Assembly (NCBI GenBank): GCA_002929055.1
Contig: PERY01000008.1
Location: 36,962-100,961, forward strand
DNA: 64,000 bases
Direction: 5' to 3'
Origin: Methylocystis sp.
GTDB lineage: Bacteria > Pseudomonadota > Alphaproteobacteria > Rhizobiales > Beijerinckiaceae
Of this stretch, positions 36,658-46,405 are shown one piece after another (positions within the stretch are counted from its first letter, which is position 1; each line of letters begins with the position of its first letter). The position numbers were made by a program, and so were the translations under genes. The notes beneath the pieces are model-generated. The model was not told the origin of the DNA. It saw nothing but the letters and a program-made list of their open reading frames with translations, and ran no database searches.

Positions 36658-38096
36658 ACCGCGCCAGCGCCGCTTTCGTCAAAAGCCTGATGAGCATCGG
36701 GCCGAGCATACTGCCCTTCGCGGATGCGGGCTCGGCCGAGCTGCCGATGCCGCGCCTGCTGCGCCTCTCGCTTTTCCAGGCCACGGTCGGCATGGCGGCG
36801 GCGCTTCTCATCGGCACGCTCAATCGCGTGATGATCGTCGAACTCGGCGTGCCTTCCTGGCTCGTCGCGCTGATGCTCTCGCTTCCACTGCTCGTTGCGC
36901 CGTTCCGCGCGCTCATCGGCTTTCGTTCGGACACGCACCGCTCCGTGCTCGGCTGGCGCCGTGTGCCCTACATCTGGATCGGCACGTTGCTGCAATTCGG
37001 CGGTCTGGCGATCATGCCGTTCTCGCTGCTGATCCTCTCGGGCGACACGACGGGTCCGATCATCATCGGGCAGGCCGCCGCGGCGCTCGCCTTCCTGCTC
37101 GTGGGCGCGGGGCTGCATACCGTGCAGACAGTAGGGCTCGCCCTCGCGACCGATCTCGCGCCGGCGCATACGCGGCCGAAGGTCGTCGCGCTTCTCTGCG
37201 CCATGCTGCTGGTCGGCATGGGCGTCAGCGCGCTCGCCTTCGGCGCGCTGCTCGCTGATTTCAACCCGATCCGACTCATTCAGGTTGTGCAAGGAGCAGC
37301 CGTCGTCACGATACTGCTCAACTGCACGGCTCTGTGGAAACAGGAAGCGCGGGGCTCTCTGCCCCCGGCGCAGGAGACCGATTTCGGCGATGCCTGGAAG
37401 CGTTTCGCGACGACTGGCCGCGCGCGCCGCCGTCTGTTCGCAACAGCCCTCGGCACCGCTGGATTCAGCATGCAGGACATTCTCCTCGAACCTTACGGCG
37501 GCCGCGTGCTGCATCTCCCGGTGGGCGCGACGACAGCGCTCACATCCATGCTGGCGCTCGGAAGCGGCGTGGGCCTCGCCATTGCGGCGCGTTGGCTGAC
37601 GCGCGGCGCGGACGCGCATCGTGTCGCGGGAATCGGGGCCGTCGTGGGCATTGTCGCCTTTTTCGCGGTGATCTTCGCGGCGCCGGCCGAGTCTTCGACT
37701 CTCTTCAGCGTCGGCGTGACTCTCATCGGCCTTGGCGGCGGTCTCTTCGCGCATGGCACGCTCACCGCCTCGATGGAGACGGCGCAGCCCGAAGATCGCG
37801 GCCTGGCGCTTGGCGCCTGGGGCGCCGCGCAGGCGACAGCCGCCGGCCTCGCCATTGCAGCGAGCGGCCTTATCAATGACGCGGGTGCGATGCTCGCGGC
37901 AAGCGGCGCGCTGGGAGAAGCGCTCGTCGGCCCCGCGACCGGATACGCCATCGTTTATGTGGTCGAAATTATCCTCCTCTTCGCAACCGTCGTCGCGATC
38001 GGACCACTGGTTCGCTTCACGACGCCGGAAGCGGCGGCGGCGGCGGATCTCGACCTTGTCCCCTCATCCAGTTTCAACCCTGGAGTCATGCGATGA
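36654..38096 (+). CDS. lhaA: LhaA, LH1 assembly protein (PucC family)
   Basis: 480 residues, about twelve transmembrane helices. FQATVGMAAALLIGTLNRVMIVEL and GFRSDTHRSVLGWRRVPYIW (in part) are signatures of LhaA. It is required for LH1 assembly, probably by delivering bacteriochlorophyll. Its place between bchM and puhA is the standard one. Both ends overlap neighbours by 4 bases. Confidence 0.94.
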   Translation: MNRASAAFVKSLMSIGPSILPFADAGSAELPMPRLLRLSLFQATVGMAAALLIGTLNRVMIVELGVPSWLVALMLSLPLLVAPFRALIGFRSDTHRSVLGWRRVPYIWIGTLLQFGGLAIMPFSLLILSGDTTGPIIIGQAAAALAFLLVGAGLHTVQTVGLALATDLAPAHTRPKVVALLCAMLLVGMGVSALAFGALLADFNPIRLIQVVQGAAVVTILLNCTALWKQEARGSLPPAQETDFGDAWKRFATTGRARRRLFATALGTAGFSMQDILLEPYGGRVLHLPVGATTALTSMLALGSGVGLAIAARWLTRGADAHRVAGIGAVVGIVAFFAVIFAAPAESSTLFSVGVTLIGLGGGLFAHGTLTASMETAQPEDRGLALGAWGAAQATAAGLAIAASGLINDAGAMLAASGALGEALVGPATGYAIVYVVEIILLFATVVAIGPLVRFTTPEAAAAADLDLVPSSSFNPGVMR

Positions 38097-38857
38097 TACG
38101 CGGAACCCTCACTGGCAATATCGACGTCGCACAAGTCGTCCTTTATGCGTTCTTCCTGTTTTTCTTCGGCCTGATCTTCTATCTGCGCCGGGAAGATCGC
38201 CGCGAGGGCTATCCGCTCGAGTCCGAAGACATGGGTCCGGGGGATCGCGGATTCCTGCTTATCCCCACGCCGAAGACCTTCCTGCGCCATGACGGCACGC
38301 TGATCGAGGCGCCGAACTTCATCGGCGACACGCGCATGCCCAACGCGACCAAGGTTGCGGTCTGGCCTGGCGCGCCGTTGACGCCGAACGGCGACCCCAT
38401 GCTTGCAGAAGTCGGCCCCGGCGCCTATGCGCTGCGCGCCGACGTTTCCGAGAAGACCCATGACGGCCGCGACCTCATCGCGCCGCTGCGCATCGCGACG
38501 AATTTCGCCGTCGCGAGCGAGGGCCCCAATCCCATCGGCTTTGACGTCGTGGGGGCAGATCGCGGCGTCGCCGGTTCGATCAAGGATGTCTGGGTCGATC
38601 GCGCCGAGAGCATGCTGCGATATTACGAGATCACGCTGGCTGCAGGCGGCGATGTGCTGCTGCCCGTCGCTTTCGCCAAGGTGGATTCATCGAGCGGACG
38701 GGTCAATGTCGAAGCCATCCTCGCCGATCAGTTCGTCAACGTCCCAAGGACGCGCGATCCCGACAAGGTGACCCTTCTCGAAGAAGAGAAGATCGCGGCC
38801 TATTACGCCGCCGGAACGCTTTACGCGACGCCCTCCAGAGTGGAGCCCCTGCTGTGA
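38093..38857 (+). CDS. puhA: Photosynthetic reaction centre H subunit
   Basis: 254 residues. One N-terminal transmembrane helix (about 12-32) ending in FYLRREDRREGYPLE, then the cytoplasmic beta-barrel domain that caps PufLM and gates protons to the secondary quinone. The tail LLEEEKIAAYYAAGTLYATP is typical. Stop overlaps the puhB GTG start. Confidence 0.97.
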   Translation: MIRGTLTGNIDVAQVVLYAFFLFFFGLIFYLRREDRREGYPLESEDMGPGDRGFLLIPTPKTFLRHDGTLIEAPNFIGDTRMPNATKVAVWPGAPLTPNGDPMLAEVGPGAYALRADVSEKTHDGRDLIAPLRIATNFAVASEGPNPIGFDVVGADRGVAGSIKDVWVDRAESMLRYYEITLAAGGDVLLPVAFAKVDSSSGRVNVEAILADQFVNVPRTRDPDKVTLLEEEKIAAYYAAGTLYATPSRVEPLL

Positions 38858-39522
38858 AAGCCGTTAATCTCGAAAAGCTCCTGCCGGAAGACATTCCGCA
38901 AGGCGAGCGCATCCTCTGGCACGGCCGGCCGCATTGGCTGTTTCTGTTCCGTCGCGCGTACCGCGCCGATTTCGTCGCCGGCTATTTTGCATTGCTGGCG
39001 GCGCTCAATGTCGCCACCGCCGCCTCTGAGGGCGGCCCCGCAGCCGCCGGGCTCGCCGGCGGGCGCACGATCGCCATCGGACTTGCAGCGCTGGCGATTC
39101 TCGCCCTGCTCGCATGGGCTTCGGCGCGCACGGCGCTGTTCGTCATCACCACGCGCCGTGTCGTGATGAAGATCGGCGTCGCGCTTCAGGTGTTCTATAA
39201 TCTGCCCTTCTCGCAGATTCAGTCTGCCGGGATTCGCGTCGAGAGTGATGGTTCCGGCGACGTGACGATGGCTATTACCCCTGGGAAGTCCATCGCCTAT
39301 CTCCATCTTTGGCCATTCGCGCGTCCGTTTCATCTTGCAAAGCCGGAGCCCGCGCTGCGCGGCGTCCCCAATGTGCAGCAGGTTGGCGAGATTCTCGGAC
39401 GCGCCCTTGTCGCCGCAGCCAATGAACGGGGCGCGATTGTCGCCCCGGCCAAAGACGATGTGCAAAGCAGCGACTTCGCGACAGACACATGCGACGCGAC
39501 CCACAGCGCGGTTGCAGCGTGA
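38854..39522 (+). CDS. puhB: PuhB photosynthetic complex assembly protein
   Basis: 222 residues from a GTG overlapping the puhA stop. The N-terminal LPEDIPQGERILWHGRP segment is a family signature. Two or three hydrophobic helices are followed by a bacterial PH-type domain (ITTRRVVMKIG onward). PuhB dimers help assemble the reaction centre and LH1 in Rhodobacter. Confidence 0.92.
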   Translation: MKAVNLEKLLPEDIPQGERILWHGRPHWLFLFRRAYRADFVAGYFALLAALNVATAASEGGPAAAGLAGGRTIAIGLAALAILALLAWASARTALFVITTRRVVMKIGVALQVFYNLPFSQIQSAGIRVESDGSGDVTMAITPGKSIAYLHLWPFARPFHLAKPEPALRGVPNVQQVGEILGRALVAAANERGAIVAPAKDDVQSSDFATDTCDATHSAVAA

Positions 39523-39545
39523 AGCATAAGGGAAAGGCTTGAACC

Positions 39546-40031
39546 ATGAGCCAAGCGTCAATCGGCGAGCGACCCGCAGACCGCACAAACCATGATGGCG
39601 TTCCCCGGCCGATCCTTCGCGGCGCCGCCGTCCTTCTCACATTCGCTCTCCTTGCGGCGGGCGGTGCGCGCCTGACCGACGTCGGCACCCTGCATATGCC
39701 GGCGGCGAAGGCTGTGGAGACGCTGGCCCTGCAATTTGATGATCGTGCGGACGGCGGGATCGCCGTTCGCGACGCGCGCGACAACGCCATATTCTTCGTC
39801 GTTCAGCCAGGCGCATATGGGTTCATTCGCTCGACGGTGCGCGGCCTTGCCCGCGAACGCCGTCGCTCGGGACTCGACGGCGCAACGCCCTTCACCCTGA
39901 CACGCTGGAGCGACGGCACTGTCTCGCTGGACGACGCGACGAACGGGCGCCGCGTCAACCTCGACGCATTCGGCCCCGACAACGCCCGCGCATTCGCGCA
40001 GTTTTTCGCAGAGAGGAGCCGACATCAATGA
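39546..40031 (+). CDS. puhC: PuhC photosynthetic complex assembly protein
   Basis: 161 residues. A short cytoplasmic N-terminus, one transmembrane helix (about 27-45), and a periplasmic domain with FDDRADGGIAVRD and PFTLTRWSDGTVSLDD. Matches PuhC, needed for reaction centre-LH1 reassembly in Rhodobacter. Its stop overlaps the next start. Confidence 0.9.
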   Translation: MSQASIGERPADRTNHDGVPRPILRGAAVLLTFALLAAGGARLTDVGTLHMPAAKAVETLALQFDDRADGGIAVRDARDNAIFFVVQPGAYGFIRSTVRGLARERRRSGLDGATPFTLTRWSDGTVSLDDATNGRRVNLDAFGPDNARAFAQFFAERSRHQ

Positions 40032-40333
40032 GCTGGCTTCTTCCCCTCATACGGCAGACCTTCGAAGCGCCTTGCACCGTCGAAATCGGACATACGGCGG
40101 AAAGCCTCTTCGCCCATGTCGAGATCGAAGGCGATTTTGAGATGCGCCCCGGCGACCGCGTTCTGGTGCAGAACGCCCCGACCGAAACTCCATTCGGCTA
40201 TCGCGTTACGGTCGCGCGCCGGGCCACGATCATTCGCGCCGGCCTCGTCGAGCGTCTCTGGACGCGCTTTGCCGGCAATTTCGAACTCACCGAGCTCTAT
40301 GACGTCAGCTTCACCAACAGGAGAGCGCTATGA
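40028..40333 (+). CDS. Small conserved-position protein between puhC and acsF
   Basis: 101 residues, soluble, starting [21 protein letters not shown]. It contains [21 protein letters not shown] and a basic middle ([17 protein letters not shown]). It is joined to puhC and acsF by ATGA overlaps, so it is almost surely translated. Small ORFs at this position also occur in Rhodopseudomonas-type clusters from memory. No function is known to me; the context suggests photosystem assembly or support of AcsF. Confidence 0.8.
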   Translation: MSWLLPLIRQTFEAPCTVEIGHTAESLFAHVEIEGDFEMRPGDRVLVQNAPTETPFGYRVTVARRATIIRAGLVERLWTRFAGNFELTELYDVSFTNRRAL

Positions 40334-41391
40334 ACGCCCCGCTGCGCCACAACGTCTCGCTCGAAGCGACGCGCCTCGCACAGGAAGACACTCTGCTGAG
40401 CCCGCGCTTTTATACCACGGACTTCCAGGAGCTAGACAAAACGGACGTGTCCCCGGTCCGGAAGGAATGGGATGCGCTAATGGAGGAGATGCGCTCCGAC
40501 CCCAACAACAAGCACTTTCAGCGTACGGAAGAATTCGACGCCGATTTCGCTTATCCGGAAGAGCTCGACAAGGAGTTCCGGGATTTCCTGATCAGCTCGA
40601 TCACGGCGGAGTTTTCAGGCTGCGTTCTCTACGCGGAAATGAAAAAGCGCGCGCATAATGAGGACATGAAGAACCTCTTCGCCTATATGAGCCGCGACGA
40701 AGCGCGCCACGCCGGCTTCATCAACGACACATTGAAAGATTTCGGCATCGGCATCGATCTGAGCTTTCTGACCAAGACGAAGAAATACACCTTCTTCAAG
40801 CCGAAGTTCATTTTCTACGCCACCTATCTCTCGGAGAAGATCGGCTACGCGCGCTACATCACCATCTATCGCCAGCTCGAGCGCCATCCTGAAAGGCGCT
40901 TCCACCCCATCTTCAAATGGTTCGAGAAATGGTGCAATGACGAGTTCCGTCATGGCGAGGCCTTCGCGCTTTTGATGCGGGCGAACCCAAAGCTCATCTC
41001 CGGCCTCAACGTCTACTGGATCAAGTTTTTCCTCCTCGCCGTCTTTGCAACCATGTATGTACGCGATCACTGCCGTCCCGCCTTCCACGCCGCCATCGGC
41101 GTCGATCCGGACGTCTATGACTTCAAGGTGCTTCACCTGACGTCGGAGATCTCGAAGCAGGTATTCCCGATCACGCTCGATCTGGATCATCCGCAATTCA
41201 AGCCCGGGCTCGACCGTCTCGTCGAGATCGAGCGTGGCGTTGCGGCCGCCAAAAAGCAGGGCGGGGTTCTTGGCCGCATCAAGCAGGCGGCTCTCTCCGC
41301 AACGGCGGCGGCGATCTTCGTCCGCCTCTATTTTCTGCCGGCGAAATCCAACGCGCTGCCGGCCGAAATCCGTCTCGCCCCGGTGTGGTGA
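40330..41391 (+). CDS. acsF: Aerobic Mg-protoporphyrin IX monomethyl ester cyclase AcsF
   Basis: 353 residues. Diiron oxidative cyclase forming ring E with O2. Iron ligands are supplied by the DEARH (123-127) and NDEFRHGE (203-210) motifs plus upstream Glu residues in [14 protein letters not shown]. It performs the same step as BchE (8935) but requires oxygen; some alphaproteobacterial AcsF also need an extra subunit, BciE or Ycf54, and I see no such gene here. Sits in the superoperon between the small ORF and puhE. Confidence 0.96.
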   Translation: MNAPLRHNVSLEATRLAQEDTLLSPRFYTTDFQELDKTDVSPVRKEWDALMEEMRSDPNNKHFQRTEEFDADFAYPEELDKEFRDFLISSITAEFSGCVLYAEMKKRAHNEDMKNLFAYMSRDEARHAGFINDTLKDFGIGIDLSFLTKTKKYTFFKPKFIFYATYLSEKIGYARYITIYRQLERHPERRFHPIFKWFEKWCNDEFRHGEAFALLMRANPKLISGLNVYWIKFFLLAVFATMYVRDHCRPAFHAAIGVDPDVYDFKVLHLTSEISKQVFPITLDLDHPQFKPGLDRLVEIERGVAAAKKQGGVLGRIKQAALSATAAAIFVRLYFLPAKSNALPAEIRLAPVW

Positions 41392-41402
41392 AGGAGCGAC
41401 GC

Positions 41403-42263
41403 ATGTCAGCCTACGCCCCGCCGATCCTCGCAACGCTCCTTTTGTGGTGGCTGAGCACCGGTGTGATTTTGTATCTCGACGGCCTCTCCCGGCCCACCTT
41501 CGTCTGGAGCATGGCTGGGGCGACAGGGCTTTTTGCAGCGGCGCTATGGGGCATCGCCGCGACGCGCGGCCAGACGACCGCAGCTTCCGCCTATTGCGCC
41601 TTTGCATGCGGGTTGATGGCCTGGGCGTGGCAGCTCGTCACCTACTACATGGGTTTCATCACCGGTCCGCGCAAAACTGCCTGCCCGCCGGGATTGCATG
41701 GCTGGGGACGTTTCGTGGAGGCGGTTCGCACCAGCCTCTATCATGAAATCGCAATCATCGTCTGCGCACTCGGCCTCCTCTGGTTGACCCTGGACTCCGT
41801 AAACCAAATCGGCCTCTGGACCTTCCTCATCCTTTGGTGGATGCACACCAGCGCGAAGCTCAACCTCTATTTTGGCGCGCCGAATCTGAGCGAAGAGTTG
41901 CTGCCAGAGCATCTGCGCTATCTCATCACTTTCATGTCGCGCCGGCCGATGAATCTGTTTTTCCCCCTGTCGGTCACCGCCTCTACAGTCGTCACGGTGC
42001 TGATCGCCCAAAAGGCCCTCGCCGCCACGACTCCTTTCGATCTCGTCGGTTTCACCATCCTCGCAACGCTCATGGCGCTCGCTGTCGCGGAGCATTGGTT
42101 CCTCGTCGCCCCGCTCCACGCCAACGCACTCTGGTCCTGGGGCGCCAAGGACATGCATCCGACGCCCGCCACAAGTCTCGCCGAGGATGAGGCTTGTGAC
42201 GCGTCTCTTCGGGTTGTCGCAATTGAAACGCTGAGCCGACCGCGCATCGCCGGTCGCATTTAG
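41403..42263 (+). CDS. puhE: PuhE photosynthetic complex assembly protein
   Basis: 286 residues from the ATG at 41403 with AAGGAG six bases upstream; two in-frame GTG codons at 41385 are less likely. Seven to eight transmembrane helices, with the conserved [16 protein letters not shown] and [17 protein letters not shown] segments (PuhE/DUF3623 family). PuhE modulates bacteriochlorophyll flow and assembly of the photosystem in Rhodobacter. Confidence 0.93.
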   Translation: MSAYAPPILATLLLWWLSTGVILYLDGLSRPTFVWSMAGATGLFAAALWGIAATRGQTTAASAYCAFACGLMAWAWQLVTYYMGFITGPRKTACPPGLHGWGRFVEAVRTSLYHEIAIIVCALGLLWLTLDSVNQIGLWTFLILWWMHTSAKLNLYFGAPNLSEELLPEHLRYLITFMSRRPMNLFFPLSVTASTVVTVLIAQKALAATTPFDLVGFTILATLMALAVAEHWFLVAPLHANALWSWGAKDMHPTPATSLAEDEACDASLRVVAIETLSRPRIAGRI

Positions 42264-42325
42264 CGCCACACAGAATGGCGTATGGGAAGAAACGAAGCAA
42301 AACGGCTTTGCCGATGGAGAGTGAG

Positions 42326-43642
42326 ATGAATCCGATTGCCCTGACCTACGATCAGCACTTCCAATCGGCGATTGCGCAGTTGAAAGCCGAAAATCGCTAT
42401 CGGACTTTCGCCAATCTGGAACGCGACGCGGCGCGCTTTCCGACGGCGCTCTGGCGGCCGGAGGGCGAAGAGGATTCGCCGCGCGAAGTGACGATCTGGT
42501 GCTCCAATGATTATCTCGGCATGGGCGGCCACCGCCGTGTCCTCGACGCTGCAAGAGATGCGCTGGATCGGCACGGCGCCGGGGCTGGCGGCACGCGCAA
42601 CATCTCCGGCACCCACAATCCCATCGTCGAGCTGGAGACGGAGCTCGCCGATCTGCACGGGAAGCCGGCTGCGCTTGTCTTCACATCCGGCTGGATATCG
42701 AACCTCGCTGGCATTTCGACCATTGCGTCGCTGCTTCCCAACTGTCTCATCCTCTCGGATGCGCTCAATCATAATTCGATGATCGAGGGCATAAGGCGCT
42801 CGGGCTGCGAAAAGCAGGTCTGGCGGCACAATGACGTGGACCATCTGGAAGAACTGCTGCAGGCAGCGGGCAAAGAACGCGCCAAGCTCATCGTGTTTGA
42901 AAGCCTCTATTCGATGGACGGCGATATCGCGCCGGTCGCCGAAGTCGTGACGCTCGCCGAAAAATATAATGCGCTCACCTATGTCGACGAGGTGCATGCT
43001 GTCGGCATGTATGGCGCCCGCGGCGGCGGAATCTGCCAGCGCGAGGGCGTGGAATCACGCATCGACATCGTCGAGGGCACGCTGGCTAAGGGCTATGGCG
43101 CGCTCGGAGGCTATATTGCTGCGAGCCCGGCGATCGTCGACGCTGTCCGCAGCTATGCGCCCCAGTTCATTTTCACCACCACATTGCCGCCCATGGTCGC
43201 CGCCTGCGCCCGGGCCGCCGTGCGTCATTTGAAGGAGTCGGGTGAGGAACGCGCGCGTCATCAGCACATGGCGCGACTTACAAAGCACGCCCTGCGCGCC
43301 GCCGGCCTGCCGGTGATGGACAATAGTTCCCACATCGTGCCGCTGATGGTCGGGGACGCCGCCCGCTGCAAGAAGGCGAGCGACCTTCTGCTACGGCGTC
43401 ATTCGATCTACATCCAGCCGATCAACTATCCGACCGTCGCGATCGGCACGGAACGTCTGCGCATCACACCGACGCCGCGCCACGACGAGGCTCATGTCGC
43501 CGAACTCGTCGAGGCGCTTGTCGACGTATGGTCTACGCTTGGCCTGCCCTTCACGGAATCGAAAGTGATCCCGCTTCACGCAGGCAAGCCCCCGCTCGAG
43601 GCCCATTGCACTTATTCCGAACTAAAGAGGGCCGCGGAATAG
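42326..43642 (+). CDS. hemA: 5-aminolevulinate synthase
   Basis: 438 residues from [12 protein letters not shown], chosen because family members start with a short segment before xxYDxxF and because GGAG precedes it; earlier ATGs at 42275 and 42314 exist. PLP-dependent Shemin-pathway enzyme making 5-aminolevulinate from glycine and succinyl-CoA. The lysine that binds PLP is about Lys255 in TLAKGYG. It is somewhat longer than the usual 405 residues at the C-terminus. Location at the end of the superoperon links precursor supply to pigment synthesis. Confidence 0.96.
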   Translation: MNPIALTYDQHFQSAIAQLKAENRYRTFANLERDAARFPTALWRPEGEEDSPREVTIWCSNDYLGMGGHRRVLDAARDALDRHGAGAGGTRNISGTHNPIVELETELADLHGKPAALVFTSGWISNLAGISTIASLLPNCLILSDALNHNSMIEGIRRSGCEKQVWRHNDVDHLEELLQAAGKERAKLIVFESLYSMDGDIAPVAEVVTLAEKYNALTYVDEVHAVGMYGARGGGICQREGVESRIDIVEGTLAKGYGALGGYIAASPAIVDAVRSYAPQFIFTTTLPPMVAACARAAVRHLKESGEERARHQHMARLTKHALRAAGLPVMDNSSHIVPLMVGDAARCKKASDLLLRRHSIYIQPINYPTVAIGTERLRITPTPRHDEAHVAELVEALVDVWSTLGLPFTESKVIPLHAGKPPLEAHCTYSELKRAAE

Positions 43643-43658
43643 CGCGCGCAGCCCACTT

Positions 43659-46403
43659 CTACAATGTTACCGCGCGGTTCGAGAGAGGAGCCGGCTGACG
43701 CATTGCGAGTATCCGCCTGATTTCCGGCAGGCATGAGCCGCAATTTGTTCCGGCGCGCGTCGCCTGGCCGATCTCGGAAGGGGCGCGGCAGCCGTCCTCG
43801 ACAGCAGCTTCGATTCGCTTGGAGCCGACCCCGAAACAGGCGCACACAAGCTGCCCTTCATCGCATTCTCCCTGCGTCGCGCCTCCCGACAGTATGGAGA
43901 GACGCTGCGCACTGTCGAGCTTCTCGAGAGCAAAGGCGTCGAGCGCTGCCTCCCATGCCATCATCCGCCGATCGATCGACATGAGAAACTCGGCCCGATC
44001 GTTCGCAAACGTCGCGGCGCGAAAAACACCCTTCGCATCGTCGACATATTCGACGACGTCTCCCGTCGCGGACGCCTGTCGGAGCGCATCGCGCCAGACC
44101 TCGTCGGGAACATCGCAAGCGATCCGATAGCCGACCCCGCCGGCCACCGCGACACGGGACCACCAGACATCGTCCGGCAGCCGGATGGGCTTTCTGGCGA
44201 GCACGAAGCCTTGACGCGCATAGGCGACGGGCGCGAGCGCGGCCGGGGTGGCCTTCGATTCAGGCTGTCCAGAGAACGGATCCACGAAGGGGCCGACGAG
44301 CGCGCCGACACGCGCCGAAGCGGCCGTCTCTTGCGTCCAGTGGATTGGCGCAAAGAGATGTCCTTTCGGCTGTCGATCCGTAATGATCGCACGCAGCACC
44401 GCCGAACCCCAATTTGTCGTGACCCGCGCGAAGCCGTCATGCGCAACGCCAAGCGCGCGCGCATCTTGCGGATTGATCTCGACGAAGGGGTCAGGGAAAT
44501 GGCGCGCGAGACGCGGACTCGCGCCGGTCCGGGTCATGGTGTGCCATTGGTCACGCACGCGGCCGGTGTTGAGCCGCAGGGGAAACTGGCCCGAAAGCTG
44601 GCTTGCAAGGCGTGGCGGCGCGGGCGCGACGAATTTTGCGAGACCATCTCCCGTAAAGAACCCGCCCCTCGCAAAAAGGCGTGCAGGCCCTTTCCTTTCC
44701 CCCCGGCGAACAGGCCATTGCACCGGTTCGAGCGCATTATATTGAGCGTCGCTCGATAGCGCGAGTCCGCCGATGTCGAAGGCGCGTTCGCCATCATTCT
44801 CGAAGCCCGACAGGGCGGCATGTTCGCGAAACACATCGGCCGCCGAGCGGAAGTCAAATCCCGAAAATCCCATCCGCCTCGCAAAGTCCGCGACAATTGC
44901 CCAATCGGGGCGCGTCTCACCGGGCGCCGTCAGGAACGCGCGCTGCCGCGAGATACGTCGTTCGGAATTCGTCACCGTTCCGCTTTTCTCACCCCATGCC
45001 TGGGCAGGGAGGAGGATATGCGCGCCACTGTTGATCGTGTCGTTCGAAAGAACATTGTCAGAAACAACGAGAAGTTCGAGCTTGCGCAACGCCGCCTGCG
45101 CTGCATCCGCGTCGGGCAGCGAGGCGGCAGGATTTGTGCCGATGACCCATAAGGCCCGTATCTCTCCGCGCGCGATCGCGTCGAACATCTCCACGGCCTT
45201 CAGGCCTTCACTTGTCGCCATTCGCGGCGCGTTCCAGAAGCGGCGCACGCGATCGACGCTATCCGCTTCGAAGCCCATATGCGCGGCGAGGCTGGAGGCG
45301 AGCCCGCCGACCTCGCGCCCGCCCATGGCGTTTGGCTGGCCTGTGAGTGAGAATGGCGATGCGCCCGGCTTGCCAATGCGACCTGTCGCAAGATGGCAGT
45401 TGATGATGGCGTTGACCTTGTCCGTGCCCTGCGCAGACTGATTCACGCCCTGGGAGAAAGCCGTGACGACGCACTCCGTCCCGGCGAACATTTCAAAAAA
45501 GGAAACAATGTCCGTTTGGCGCAACCCGGTCAGCGTCGCCGTCTTCGCAATGTCGGGCGCAGTCGAGCGCGCCTGCGCCATTGCAAAGTCAAATCCGTCT
45601 GTATGTTTTTGGATGAACTCGCGATCGAGCGCGCCAGTCTTTTCAAGATAGACGAGCAATCCGCTAAACAGCGCCTGATCGGACCCTGGCGCGATCTGAA
45701 GGAAGAGATCGGCGCTCTCGGCCGTCGCCGTGCGACGAACGTCGATGACGACAAGACGCGCGCCGCGCTCTTCTCTGTTCCGCATGATGCGCTGGAAAAG
45801 AACGGGATGGCACCATGCCGCGTTGGAGCCGACGAGCACGATCACGTCTGCCTCATCCAGATCCTCGTAGCAACCCGGCACCGCATCCGCGCCAAACGCC
45901 CGCTTCTGTCCGGCGACCGTCGACGACATGCACAAGCGCGAATTGGTGTCGACGTTCGATGAACCGATGAACCCCTTCATCAGCTTGTTTGCTACGTAAT
46001 AGTCCTCCGTCAGCAATTGGCCGGAAAGATAGACCGCAACGGCGCCTTCGCCGTGTAGGGCGATGATGTCGCTGAAAGCGTGCGCCGCCTCGTCAAGCGC
46101 TGAACCCCATGAGATGCGGACGAAGGCGCCGTCCTTTCCGCGGCGCATGGGATGGAGCAAGCGTCCGTCGAGGCCCACAGTCTCACCGAGAGCCGAGCCC
46201 TTCGAGCAGAGACGTCCAGAATTGGCCGGGTGGTCGGGATCGCCGGAGATTTTTGCGCCGCCAGCGCCATCCCTCGACGCGAGCACTCCGCAGCCGACTC
46301 CACAATAGGGGCATGTGGTGCGTGTGGCCACGATGGCCGCCGCCGACGGTCGGGCGAAGGCGTCTTCAGCGGGCGCGGTCATAATGTCCTCGAACATCGG
46401 CAT
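43659..46403 (-). CDS. nasA: Assimilatory nitrate reductase catalytic subunit
   Basis: About 914 residues from MPMFED; a TTG two codons earlier would overlap the upstream stop. Molybdopterin oxidoreductase with N-terminal [4Fe-4S] ligands Cys31, Cys34, Cys38 and Cys66, and the cofactor-domain segments LVGSNAAWCHPV and MTRTGASPRLARHFPDPFVEI (in part). The C-terminal 60 residues form a BFD-like [2Fe-2S] domain (CACFGVG and NCGSC), as in Klebsiella-type NasA. Reduces nitrate to nitrite in the cytoplasm. Last gene of the nas operon, only 16 bases from the convergent hemA stop. Confidence 0.95.
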   Translation of the reverse strand: MPMFEDIMTAPAEDAFARPSAAAIVATRTTCPYCGVGCGVLASRDGAGGAKISGDPDHPANSGRLCSKGSALGETVGLDGRLLHPMRRGKDGAFVRISWGSALDEAAHAFSDIIALHGEGAVAVYLSGQLLTEDYYVANKLMKGFIGSSNVDTNSRLCMSSTVAGQKRAFGADAVPGCYEDLDEADVIVLVGSNAAWCHPVLFQRIMRNREERGARLVVIDVRRTATAESADLFLQIAPGSDQALFSGLLVYLEKTGALDREFIQKHTDGFDFAMAQARSTAPDIAKTATLTGLRQTDIVSFFEMFAGTECVVTAFSQGVNQSAQGTDKVNAIINCHLATGRIGKPGASPFSLTGQPNAMGGREVGGLASSLAAHMGFEADSVDRVRRFWNAPRMATSEGLKAVEMFDAIARGEIRALWVIGTNPAASLPDADAAQAALRKLELLVVSDNVLSNDTINSGAHILLPAQAWGEKSGTVTNSERRISRQRAFLTAPGETRPDWAIVADFARRMGFSGFDFRSAADVFREHAALSGFENDGERAFDIGGLALSSDAQYNALEPVQWPVRRGERKGPARLFARGGFFTGDGLAKFVAPAPPRLASQLSGQFPLRLNTGRVRDQWHTMTRTGASPRLARHFPDPFVEINPQDARALGVAHDGFARVTTNWGSAVLRAIITDRQPKGHLFAPIHWTQETAASARVGALVGPFVDPFSGQPESKATPAALAPVAYARQGFVLARKPIRLPDDVWWSRVAVAGGVGYRIACDVPDEVWRDALRQASATGDVVEYVDDAKGVFRAATFANDRAEFLMSIDRRMMAWEAALDAFALEKLDSAQRLSILSGGATQGECDEGQLVCACFGVGSKRIEAAVEDGCRAPSEIGQATRAGTNCGSCLPEIRRILAMRQPAPLSNRAVTL

Positions 46404-46405
46404 TC

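Noticed and set aside
43643..43658. Terminator between hemA and nasA
   Set aside because: The 16-base gap and flanks contain no stable stem with a T run on either strand.
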